A DNA stretch of 64,000 nt from Dimorphilus gyrociliatus (taxonomy: Eukaryota; Annelida; Polychaeta; Dinophilidae): the NCBI GenBank assembly GCA_904063045.1, contig CAJFCJ010000009.1:2542968-2606967 (forward strand). The letters run 5' to 3'. Position 1 is the first letter of the stretch, and the number at the start of each line of letters is the position of its first letter. This document shows positions 10,989 to 21,763 of this stretch, in pieces. The notes beneath the pieces were generated by a model. It was not told the DNA's origin. It saw nothing but the letters and a program-made list of their open reading frames with translations, and did no database searches. A program made the translations under genes and the position numbers.

Positions 10989-13433
10989 TTAATATCCCTG
11001 TATATCGTCATTACAACAAAATTCCACAATAAGATGACCCGGTATAGGTTGAAAACCTTGTTTCTCACCACTTATTAAATCTAATTTTTTCTTTTTCATA
11101 TCTTCGCTATTTATATCACGTCCATCAATTCTTCCCTCTCCAATGACTGTACTTCGAAAAGTTCCATGTTCTAGAATCTTTTATTTTTGGAAATAGTATC
11201 ACTTTAACTTTGTTAAAAGATACTTTTCTCTTACCTGAATAACTATTGGTTCTGTAACTTTTCTACGATAGAAGAGACAACGAATATCGTATTTACAATT
11301 GAATTTACCAGAATTTCTCATTAATTCTTTAGCTTTTGTCGGTACTCCTTGTACTCTATCCTTTTCGCTCTTAACAACAATAAATGTTATAAAATTATCC
11401 GCTCTTGCATTACTCGTATCAGGTATCTCTAGACCATCAACCTCTTTAATGATAACTCTTGTCGCCAAATTATATGGAGCTGTACAGCAATTTAATTGTT
11501 CAGGAACTGGAATTTTTAATTCTCTTTTGTTGTTAAAATAATAAATTCACTAGTTTTAATATGATGATTGCTTAAGAGAATATCTTATGTTTGTATTTTG
11601 ATTACCTTGGTGTCATTCCAGATGCTGTGTAAATCCTTAAAAGGAACTTGCCAACAATATTAGGTTCAACAGTGCTTGGTACTAAGATATATCTACCTCT
11701 TAGTAATGAGCTTTTAAGATAAACGCTTCGAACTCTTCTATATTTGGTAACAACTATTGTCTCACCTTTCTCGTGTATTCTATATTTTCTGAAAAGAGAT
11801 TTGTGTAAAGGTTATTATAGGTTAATAATACTTTTCGATTCATTTTTTTACTGGTTATCAGCTACCCTCATTATATGAAATCCAATAGCTCTGATTGAAG
11901 CTCCAACACTCATATCAGGTCTTATATCGGTAGCCTCTAAGGAGAATGTTGCTCCTTCGTGAACAGCCGCAATTTCAAATAGAAATTGAGGATTGTCAAG
12001 AAATGAACTATGCTTTTCATTACCACCGCTTCTATCCCATTTGGTTCCCTTTGCTCCGTGTGTCCAGCTACTATGGAATGTAGTTTCCTTATATGATTTG
12101 ATTGTTGTTAAAAATGATGTATTGACAAAATGATTAATATAAACATGAGTAAAATTTGTTAAAAAATCATCTAGATCCATCCAAAATTCACTTTCATTAT
12201 TATACAATATACCCATTGCATCCCTATCTTTTTGAGATAAATACGACATTTCTCTTGATTGCTCACACCATCTACCTTTCCAGTCTCTATTACCAAGAGG
12301 ATTTCTTAACCGTATTAGATAAATTGTATCTGTGTGAAGAGGATCTTGTAATCTCTTATCAACAAATGATTCTACGACGGAAGTTATAACATAGCCAAAA
12401 CCCTTATATAAACCATTTGGGGATATTTTCAATTTTTCAGATTGAGGACATTCTATTAATGTTGTCATAAGGGCATTGTTCCTATTAGCATCCAAAAGAA
12501 TTCTAAATAGTTGGTGGCGATATTGATCTTGAGATAAATTATAATCTTCGAAAAGTATAGATTGAGCAACACCACCTGTAAAATCTACCAAAGTATTACA
12601 AGGATTGCTCAAGTGCATAGTCTCGTAGTCTCCATAAAGTCTAGAAGAACGTAATAAAGGATTGAAGATTAAATAGGAGGGATATATGAATTTATTAATT
12701 TACTTTGCATAGGCTTTTTGGCAAAGTGACGCCCAAAATTCATTTCTACTTTTTGAATTACAATAGAGCAGCTTACCATTTTTAGTAGGAAGTAAATCAT
12801 CAATTACAACTTGATACCATTTACCTAATCTCCAGAAATTAAATTTAAAGATACCTGCATATTCGTTATCATTTGTCCATTCTTGCTTTTTACAGTCTGG
12901 TATTACCTGTATAGTTTCATTCAATTTCATTTTAGAATATATAAGATATATAATATACTTTATAAAGCATCTTTTGATTAGTTAATAGGGCACAACAGCA
13001 GGATGCAAACCATCCAGATCCATACATTCCTTCGTGTATATCATCTGTTGTAGCACCGTCAACCACTAATCTTGGAACTTTACACAACTCTTTCGGTCTC
13101 TTCCACTCAACTCTTGTATCAATTTTACTGTAGAACATTGATTTATTATTGGCGGGAAATTCTGGGTCAACAAATAATTCTCCTTTAGAAAGTAGTCTCT
13201 TCTTAAGCTCATTATATTTTTGATTACGGAACGCTAAGATTTTACTCAAACCTCCAACTCTATTTTGAACATCACCCTATGTTTATTTTTTATTAGAATA
13301 TAAATAGAAATAATCAATTAATATTAAAAAATAATAAGAAGAAAGGCATAAAAAAAGTAGATCCTTAATAGATTCTGTTGGATATTATTACCTCGCTACC
13401 TCCATAAACATGAATATTAGTCGAATCTTCCAT
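10989..13433 (-). CDS. Calpain-5/6-like protein lacking catalytic Cys and His (pseudoprotease)
   Basis: Exon 1 (13433-13392) encodes [14 protein letters not shown]; exon 2 starts at 13276; the stop is at 10989. The protease core is recognisable: [39 protein letters not shown], and [20 protein letters not shown]. The active-site segment, normally GDCW, reads [10 protein letters not shown], so Cys is Gly and the preceding Gln is Glu. The His segment, normally GHAY, reads [10 protein letters not shown], so His is Phe. Only the Asn of RNP is kept. After the core come a domain III (about 12100-11590) and a C2-like end without EF-hands (stop after [18 protein letters not shown]), as in CAPN5, CAPN6 and TRA-3. 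CAPN6 in mammals is also a non-proteolytic calpain. It lies convergently between TIR genes B and C, 112 bp from the stop of B. Non-catalytic role inferred. Confidence 0.88.
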
Positions 13434-15067
13434 TACAGTTTATTTATAGGATAAAATATCTATTACATATAGTTTAATAAATATATTATTAAAAATTATT
13501 TATTAAGATTTTTAATCAACTAATATAAACAATGTTTAAACTTTTAAATTGTTAAAAATATGGTAATTTAAATAAAACATAAATAAAGAACGATATTAAA
13601 GATATATTAATAAACTGAATATATAGAAAGATATAGAGATATGAAGTTAAAAATAATTTTATTATTTGAATGTTTTCGTGTAACACTTTTATTTCGATTT
13701 ATAAAATTTAAAAGACTTTTTATTCGTTTCACTATTTTTTTTGCACCTATTTGTTAAATTATTTTATAAAACAACACAAAAGACAAGCGCATAATTGACA
13801 CTTCTCTTCAAAATCACTTACAAGTACTCTATATGAGTTCTATCTACTCTGCCCACGTCTAAGGGTATATAAGGAGGTATAACGCAACGTGTCAGTGCAG
13901 TTCGAAATGGAGATGGACGAATAGACATGAAAGTGGTATCGTGGCTTTAAAGATGTTGTTTGTGAAGTATTGGCACTTGCTTGCTTAGACTTTAAGGAAT
14001 CTTCGATCACTGAAAGTGTCATCTTCGAACTGCCAATTTGCGAATGCCAAAAAAACAGAAAGAAAACAAGCAACGAAAAGTCTAACACAGTTGGAAAGCT
14101 TGAATAGCAAAGCCTTTCTAAAGCCAAATGGGAACGACGACGACAACAACATGAATCATAGAATGGTAGATCTATAAAGAGATTGCTGAAAACAAACTAT
14201 TGAGTGTAGAGGAATACAAAAGGTCTTGTGAATATATTACATATGAATCTATGGATTGTTAAAGTATAATGATTACGTTATTCGATGTAATAAGGTAATT
14301 TTTCTGCGTGGAACGTGTAAAATGTTCCACCTCGGAAAAATTGGGGAATTTGGTAATAGCGAAGATAAGTATATTTCGAAGTGGACAAATCATTCTAAGA
14401 TTATAAGTCCTGTTCTTTGGAGGGTGCAATCTTATGTAAGGCTGAAGATTTGCTTTTTGAGGTATTCTAGCTGGCAACGGTTGACATGTGGTTATTAGAG
14501 AAAGAGCCAAAAAAGTAGCTTCTAACGGCCATATCGTCGAATTCAGGTGATGTATTTCCTGTCGCAACCAGAGTCAATGATATATATGTGAAAAAAAATT
14601 ATATGTATATATTGTTATTAAATAATTGTGGCATTTTAAAAAAAAATACAGAGCTGCGGTAGCAAAAACTTGTGAATTTTTTTTAATTTAATAGGGAAAT
14701 CGTTTCCCGAAAACAATGTAGATTATATAATAATTTAAGAAACAGACTACAACAGTGGTAAATCTACTTAGTGCAAATGTTCTTCTCTCCTTCATTTAGT
14801 ATTTCTTACTTGGTCGACAAATATCTTTAAAACTTCTGATTTACTATTTGATAAGAATGTTTGTTGCATTCAATTTCTTGATAATCCATTATTTTATTTA
14901 GTTTCTTGAATAATGCTTTTATTTCTTAATGTCTTAACGACGCTAAAATTAGGATAATTAGGGCAATTTAGGATATTATGCAATCTAATATTCTCGGCGA
15001 AGCCTTATTTGAAAAAAATACAGATGGCGCTTGATGATGTTATGACAACAAATACTAATACACCGTT
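13434..15067. other. Intergenic, between calpain and TIR-family gene C
   Basis: 1.6 kb. The first 350 bp are very AT-rich. A TATA-plus-initiator pair sits at 13866-13896 (separate entry) and is followed by about 600 bp of higher-complexity sequence without a convincing protein. Several short open frames of 80-100 codons are present on both strands, but none resembles a known family. The last 500 bp precede gene C. It may contain a non-coding transcript or a distant 5' UTR exon of gene C. Confidence 0.45.
13866..13896 (+). promoter_or_regulatory. Probable core promoter (TATA box plus initiator)
   Basis: TATATAAG at 13866-13873 is followed by an initiator-type TCAGT at 13892-13896. The initiator A at 13894 lies 28 nt after the first T of the TATA box, the classic spacing for an RNA polymerase II start. 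What it drives is unknown: the next recognised + strand gene starts at 15068. Confidence 0.45.
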
Positions 15068-17186
15068 ATGGGCTCAGCTCCCAGTAAAAAAAATTTCACA
15101 CAACCGAAATCGAGCTCCGATTCTAGTGACAATAACAAACCAGAAGATTTAGATTCAATCACAGATATTGCTGTTGACTCAGGACCAGACGAATATGAGG
15201 CTGAAAAAATTCCAATAATAGAAAGGCTCAAACTAGTTCAACCTTTTGATAGAAAAGCTTGGTTGGAATATGCCAGTCAAAGTAAAACCGTTTTTGGAGA
15301 TTTTAGGATTCTATGGGAACAAAACGTAAAGGCTCAACGAAATGTATTTAATGATATAAAAATAGTGAGCGATATACCTAAATTATTTAATACTGTGCTC
15401 GAAATGTTCTTCTTAGATGATGACAACTTTTCATTTCCTATTGTTAAAGATCTCACAGGATTTATGCATAACGCTTCACACTTTTCTTCAAAATTTTCCA
15501 AGATGATTTTTAATGAAGGATGCGTTGATCTTATCATGAACAGAATCATTTCAAATTGGAGATTAGCCATTGAAACTCTCTTTGAAAGTGACTTTAACGA
15601 AAAGTGTGGCATAAGTATTAACGATAGATTTCAAGTACTATTCGGATATTATGGAATACTTCATAATGTAATAAGACATAATAGTGAAACCCGAATTCCA
15701 TTAAGGAGTCTGGGACTTTTGGAAAAGGTGAACACGTGCATTGAAAGCTTGAATAAAATAAAATCTATTGCACCTGCAGAATTCTTGAAACTTAGTTGCT
15801 ATTTTATCCTGGCGTACTTGATTACGGAAGGTGAGCAAGATCTTGTGGAGACGAGTCGGCTAACTCTTACATATATTGTAACTATACTTTCAAGCGCTTT
15901 AAAATATGAGAATCATCATTCATCGGATTTCGGTTTCGATTCAGAGGAGACTCTTCTAGCAATCAATCAATTAGCTAAGAGTGATAAAAATAAAGAAATT
16001 TTGGCAGGACACCTTAAATTAATATTTCAGGCAATGAATGAAGCTCTAAATGAAACTGAACAACAACATGCTTTGAATTGTCTTTGGACTCTATCATTCA
16101 ATGAAAAATGTAGAGATTATATTAAAAGACCGACAAATATAAGAAACTTAGAGAATGTGTCTAAACAGGGAAAAAGTATAGCTTGCCAACGATTAGCCAA
16201 CAATGTCCTTTTTGAAGTGAGAAAAGCTGATAAAATTATTGAAGAAATTAACACACAGGCTGGTGAGATCAAAGGTCATGTTATGCTGAGCTATAGTTGG
16301 AAATTTAAATCAATCGTTTTTAAAATTCGTGATTTTCTAAGAAGCAAACAATACAATGTTTGGATTGATGTCGATTCTATGAGTTTGTAGTAAATTTAGC
16401 TTTTTGATTATTAATATTTTAATAGTTTTCCTTCTTCCTATAAAAGAGGGTTCAACGATTGATTGTATGGCTGAAGCTGTGGAAAATTCCAGCATTGTTA
16501 TTGTTTGCTTTTCGCACAAATATAAGGAGAGTACGCCGTGTAGAAGTGGTAAGGTTGAACTTATAAATGATTAAATGATCGCGTCTCTATAAATATCTTC
16601 ATTTTATACTATTAGAAGCCGAATATGCTTATCATCTTAAGAAAGAGATTATTCCAGTTAAAGTTGAGAAAGATTATAAAGCGGATGGATGGCTCGGTTT
16701 TATAGTAAATACAAGGCTGTGGATTGATTTTACAAAATCAGAGGTCAGCGTTGCGTATGAAAAACTTTTAAATCAATTAGGATCTAAAGGAAAGCGAAAT
16801 AATAATGCCGTCCCACGAAAAGCGGTAATACAAGAGATTAAAGCTGAACCTTCATACCAATCCAACACCAATTCTGAAACAAAAAGTGTAAAAGACTGGA
16901 CAGAAAAAGATGTCCAAAATTTTATTATCAATGAATGTGGATTGAAAAAATATGGTTATCAGTAAGTTTCGTTCTAAACAAACCGACTAATTAGAAGTTT
17001 ATATAAATTTACTGTAATTATTCTCGTAACAGCTTCAAAAATTGCTCTGGTCCCGAATTATTAGAGCTAAAAAGACTAAGTGAATTAAGTCCGGGATCGT
17101 TTTACTCTTCTATAAAAACCGATTTAGGATTACCGTTAATCGACGGTTTAAAATTATCAACAAATCTACAGCGATTAGATTGTTAA
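15068..17186 (+). CDS. ARM-TIR-SAM protein C, N-myristoylation motif
   Basis: Four exons: 15068-16382, 16447-16548, 16616-16961 and 17033-17186. The start MGSAPSKK is a strong N-myristoylation signal followed by a lysine pair and a Ser/Asp-rich acidic linker. The armadillo-like region occupies the rest of exon 1 (repeat-like ends such as QQHALNCLWTLSFNEKC). The TIR domain has GHVMLSYSWKFKSIVFK, VWIDVDSM, FSHKYKESTPCRSEAEYAYH, IIPVKVE and GWLGF. The SAM domain starts at DWTEKDVQNFIINECG and ends at LIDGLKLSTNLQRLDC. Intron positions and phases match gene A exactly: phase 1 after the VWID motif, phase 1 within the Glu codon of CRSE, phase 2 in the SAM domain. It shares most features with gene A and is probably its closest relative here. 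Confidence 0.88.
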
Positions 17187-17695
17187 AAAAGATAATTACT
17201 TCTGTTAATAAGGAAGCTAATTTTCTCTTTTTTAATAAAAAAGTTCTTTTCAACAGATAAGAAATATAAAAGGTTATTTAACTATCTTTTTCAGTAATCT
17301 TTTCTTTATTCTGTTCATTGTATTATAAATAATGTAAATTTTTTTGTCATATTTAATATTTTCATATAATTAAATAGAATACTCAATCGATGACTCACTG
17401 CCTTAAGTATATATACCGTATATATATATATATAAATTACGCTATTAGTCTATTGATTGGTCAGAATAATAAATAATTAATTGGGTGAGTCATCCAATTG
17501 ATTATTGAACTTGTAAGCAGGATTACATTATCAACAATGTTAGAAATGAAAATAAGCAATCGGAATTCCTCTTTGTAATGTCGGTATATAGTCATTTAAG
17601 GCCCACGACACAGTTTATTCACTCGTATTTTTCTCTCTAACACGAAGGATTTCACAAAGATTTTTTTATAAAGAAGTATTAATATTTACATTGAA
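17187..17695. other. Intergenic, upstream of TIR-family gene D
   Basis: About 510 bp of AT-rich sequence, with a short TA run at 17419-17432. It carries an imperfect inverted repeat whose arms each contain an AP-1-type heptamer (separate entry). No gene recognised. Confidence 0.5.
17377..17508. repeat. Imperfect inverted repeat with paired AP-1-type sites
   Basis: The left arm contains GATGACTCAC (17390-17399) and the right arm contains its exact complement GTGAGTCATC (17485-17494). The similarity extends weakly outwards: AATACTCAATC on the left against AATAATCAATT on the complement of the right. The centre holds a TA-rich spacer. Each arm includes a consensus bZIP/AP-1 site (TGACTCA at 17391-17397; TGAGTCA at 17486-17492), about 200-300 bp upstream of the start of gene D. 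It could be a regulatory pair or a decayed hairpin transposable element; no target-site duplication was confirmed. Confidence 0.45.
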
Positions 17696-19658
17696 ATGAA
17701 TATTAGAGAAATAAAGAATACCATAAAATTTAAAATTCAATTAGCTAGACAGTCCACGAAATCAGATTGGCCGGAACAGATAAAGAATTTCGCGACAGAT
17801 GGATTATTCGTAGCTTTACTGACGGAATGGAAAACTAGACAGCTACCTCTTGAAGACATATTTTCTAATACTGATTTAATTCGTGACTTACCAACGTTAT
17901 TCATAGATCTCCACGAAAGATTTTTGATTAAGGAAACCGATTTTATATGCTCAGCTATTGAAGATATATGTATATTTTTTCTATCGGCAACACATTATTC
18001 TAGTGTATTTTGTAAAAGAATTTTTCAAGATGGTTGTATTGAATATATGATAGAAAAAGTATTATCTCATTCATTATTATCAATTGATAACTTGTTAAAT
18101 CCGCAAAAAGTAAAAAATAATAATTTACTCAATTTTAAAAGCGCCTTGATATTTCGTTATATTGGTATTCTACATAATATACTCAGACTGAATGAAGATC
18201 TAAGAATTCCAGTGAAAAATCTTGGTACATTAGATTTAATGATTGATATGATACATCAATCAGTTTATTATACAGAGTCCGAAGCTAGTAGGTTCCTTAA
18301 AGTTTTTTGTTACATAACTTTAGCATATTTATTGGATGAAACTGAAGTTAATCTCATGCAAACTTGTTTACAAACTTTAAATTTTATAAGGGATATGCTT
18401 AAAAGAGGTCTTGAAAAGGCTGACCATCAGTCTGAATATGGTTTTTATGTTGATGAAACTCTACACGCGATAAATCAATTGGCGAAGAATGATGATAATA
18501 AGAAATTAATGAAAGGTTATATACCATTATTGTTTAGGGTGATAGAACATTCTAATGATGTTGAGGAACGATGCGCTTTAGATTGTTTATATACTCTCTC
18601 TTTTGATGATGAATGTAAAACTGTAATAAAGAAAGAAGGTTATATAAGAATATTACAGAAGTTGTCTGAATATCATACAAATACTGATAGAAAAGATATA
18701 GTTAAAGCAATTCTTTGGGAAATTGATGAAAAATACAGAAAGGAGTTGACACTTTCAAATAAACAATCGAAAAAATTTGATTTTATGCTTAGTTATCAAT
18801 GGCAATATCAAAAGGTTGTGATGAAAATCAGCAATTCTCTCAAATCACTAGGATATAAGGTTTGGTTAGATATTGAACAAATGAGTAAGTAATCGTAAAC
18901 ATATTTAACTTATTATCAATAATTATAATACTATAAATAAAGATGGTTCAACAAATGAAGCTATGGCGTATGGTATTGAAAGTTCAACGATGTTTATTAT
19001 GTGCTTTTCGAGATCGTACAAAAATAGTAACAACTGTAGAAGAGGTATCTATATATCCATTTATGATTTTTTCATTATTATTTCTTAAATAGGCTTAAAT
19101 ATGAAATAGACTGTTGATTTTTAGAAGCGGTATACGCCAGTGCCCTAAATAAGGTGATAATTCCTTTAAGAATGGAGAAATACTATCAGGGGACTGGATG
19201 GCTTGGAATAATAATTGGAGATAAGTTATGGGTAGATTTTTCAGATTTAGAGAAATATCAATCATCTTTTAAAGGTCTTACGCATCAAATAGATATCCTG
19301 AAACATAAAGATCATAGCAATATTCCGATTACCACTAACCCTTCACCTATAGAATCAAACAATCCTTTAGAGTGGCCTAAAGATAAGGTTCATGATTTTA
19401 TTAAAAACGATTGCGGGTTAAAGGAATACTCTTATCAGTAAGTTGTTGAGTTATTAATATATTTATACATGTATAAGTAAAATGATGATCATTTATCATA
19501 GCTTCGAGGATCTTACTGGCGCAGAATTATTAACGTATAAAACTCTATGCCAAGAAAATCTTAACAATTTTCTCTTATCATTAAAAGACGATTTGAAAAT
19601 CCCGTTTAAAAATGCAATGAAATTTTCAACTAGTTTAAGACAGTTAAAAACTGATTAA
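17696..19658 (+). CDS. ARM-TIR-SAM protein D, no myristoylation motif
   Basis: Four exons: 17696-18884, 18943-19044, 19125-19437 and 19502-19658. The start MNIREIKNT lacks Gly2, so this copy should not be lipid-anchored like A, C and E. The armadillo-like region fills exon 1 (ends such as RCALDCLYTLSFDDEC). The TIR domain has FDFMLSYQWQYQKVVMK, VWLDIEQM, FSRSYKNSNNCRREAVYASA, IIPLRME and GWLGI. The usual CRSE is CRRE, but the Glu is present and its codon is split by the second intron as in A and C. The SAM domain begins EWPKDKVHDFIKNDCGLKEY and ends FKNAMKFSTSLRQLKTD. Intron phases match A and C. Confidence 0.87.
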
Positions 19659-19967
19659 AGACACTTTTTATATTCAGTATAAACATTATACTGTATATAA
19701 ATACAGAAGGAATAGTATCAATTGAGTATTGTTTTATTAATTCTTTTTTAAGAATAGGCCTATTTCGTAGTTGAGTAGATTCAATTTTGGCACCTAGATT
19801 TATTTTATGCGTGTTGTGTTCTTGCGTTACCACACTTGCATTGTAACAAGTTAGAAGACAAAAGGTGATTATTGTTAAATCTGTAAAGAAAAAACATACA
19901 AAAATAGGTTATTTTAATAGAACACTTTTAATAAAGAGAAAAGTTAGTTAATTTTGAAATATTTATT
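19659..19967. other. Intergenic, between TIR-family genes D and E
   Basis: About 310 bp, AT-rich. No TIR or SAM remnant and no other feature recognised. It must contain the promoter of gene E. Confidence 0.5.
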
Positions 19968-21200
19968 ATGGGTTTGGCAACTAGTTGTATGGTTAGAAAT
20001 AGAAGAATACGATCGGAGTATGAAAATGAAATTTATTTAAATAAGCCTAGCGACAGCGATGATAATTCATTAGAAGAATATGATATTGAATATTACGAGG
20101 AAACGAAATGCGCATTCAAGAGAAGAATGGTACAAGCTTTAAATTGGAGAAGAGAAGATTGGATAAGAAGTTATGGTGGTGAATTGGTTGATAATCTTAT
20201 ATTTTTAGAGTTTATTTGCAATTGGAAGAAAAATTCAATACCCTTGGAAGTAATTTATGCAGATGAAGATATATTTGAAGACTTACCAGAGTTATTTATT
20301 AAGTTAATTAACGTTTGTTTACTATCTGAGGAAGTGTACATTTATCCATTATGGGATTTTGGTATTTTTCTTCAAAAAGGTACCAGCGTTTCGTCGGAAT
20401 TTGGTAGATTACTCTATGATCAACAATGCGTTGAATTTCTTATAAAAACAGTACTTCCTCATCATAAACTTGCAATCGGATCTTTTGAAGATGACGTTGA
20501 ACCTTGTGGATTTTTGATAATACTTTTCTATATAAGAGCTATTCATAATATTGTTATGTTACACGATGATTTAAGAATGCCTGTTAGAGATATTGGCGCA
20601 CTTGACGAGATAAGTAAGAAACTTGACCCGCTAAAAAGAATTAACTACGATAATAGCGATGAACTAAAATTATTTGAAGCAATTAGTAAAATGACATTAT
20701 CTTATTTAATAAAAGAGGGAGAAGATGATCGTTTTCTAACAAATGCTAATAGTCTTTGTTTCATACTGAAAAATCTTATTGAAATAGAGAAAAGTTCTCA
20801 TTATAATGCGCTAAGCAAAGATGAGAAATTAATTAAAGAATCATTTTATATCGAAGCAGACGAAATACTCTTTTCAATTAATCAAATAGCACAAAATGAG
20901 AAATACGACGAATTATTCTCAGAATTAATTCCAGCTTTATATAGATTCATTAAAGATACTACGAAAATAAGAGACAAGAAATTAGCATTAGATTGCTTAT
21001 GGACTCTATCCTTTTACGAAAATTCTAAAAAGGTATTCAAGAGTCAAAAACTTTGTGAAAAATTGCATAAAATCTCAAGGAAAGCCTCAAATGTTACTGT
21101 TCAAAAATCTGCTGAACGAATTGTTAGAGAACTTAGTAAGAAAAATCGTGCTAGTGAAAGTAGTTCATTGTCTAAGCACAACGGAAGCTTAACCTATTAA
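19968..21200 (+). CDS. ARM-only member of the TIR-family cluster (E), N-myristoylation motif
   Basis: A single exon of 410 codons matching the first exon of A, C and D across its length: FLEFICNWKKNSIPLEVIYA, DEDIFEDLPELFIKL, LHDDLRMPVRDIGALDEI and KLALDCLWTLSFYENSKKVF. The start MGLATSCM has Gly2 and Ser6, plus Cys7 for possible palmitoylation. The protein ends with a short Ser-rich tail (SESSSLSKHNGSLTY) where the others enter the TIR domain. No TIR or SAM sequence was found in the next several hundred bases. The frame is intact over 1.2 kb, so it is probably functional. In SARM1 the ARM domain holds the TIR domains inactive, so an ARM-only protein could act as a regulator or partner of its neighbours; this is inference. 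Confidence 0.82.
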   Translation: MGLATSCMVRNRRIRSEYENEIYLNKPSDSDDNSLEEYDIEYYEETKCAFKRRMVQALNWRREDWIRSYGGELVDNLIFLEFICNWKKNSIPLEVIYADEDIFEDLPELFIKLINVCLLSEEVYIYPLWDFGIFLQKGTSVSSEFGRLLYDQQCVEFLIKTVLPHHKLAIGSFEDDVEPCGFLIILFYIRAIHNIVMLHDDLRMPVRDIGALDEISKKLDPLKRINYDNSDELKLFEAISKMTLSYLIKEGEDDRFLTNANSLCFILKNLIEIEKSSHYNALSKDEKLIKESFYIEADEILFSINQIAQNEKYDELFSELIPALYRFIKDTTKIRDKKLALDCLWTLSFYENSKKVFKSQKLCEKLHKISRKASNVTVQKSAERIVRELSKKNRASESSSLSKHNGSLTY

Positions 21201-21573
21201 AAATCTTGTTCAATTAATACAAAACTTGTCTTATTATTAATTAGATTATACTTCAAACGTTAGAGTTTAGATATACGAAAATTCCAAATTACATCCAATC
21301 TAAACAGGAACAATTATTCCTCACATAAGATAATTGTAAGAAACAAATAATCTTACCTCCTGATACTTTACGTAATATGATTAGATAATGGTTATTCTAT
21401 ATTCAAAAGCTGAATAATTCATCTATAATTTAAATATTTAAATATTACAAAAACATACCTACATACACACGCATACGTGCATAGATATTACATAAACATA
21501 CACGAACATATACATACATAAATTTGCATATATATATATCTAAATTTGAATAATTTGAATAAGAAGCAAAACA
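21201..21573. other. Intergenic, end of the TIR-family cluster
   Basis: About 370 bp of AT-rich sequence with alternating CA/TA-rich words near 21455-21515. No TIR remnant seen. Confidence 0.45.
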
Positions 21574-21732
21574 ATGATTAAATACTACATTACTTCAATG
21601 ATTATCATTTATAATATATACTTTTCTAGTCATTCTTGGTATGACAAATACACTCTTCAATTAAATTTTACGAAAATGATAAGAACAGATAATCACTGTT
21701 TACAAGGTTTTCAAAATGGTATATATATACAG

Positions 21733-21763
<31 letters not shown>

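Noticed and set aside
13840-14567. Open frames of 80-102 codons near the orphan promoter
   Set aside because: Composition is promiscuous, frames on both strands overlap, and none follows the predicted transcript start in a convincing way.
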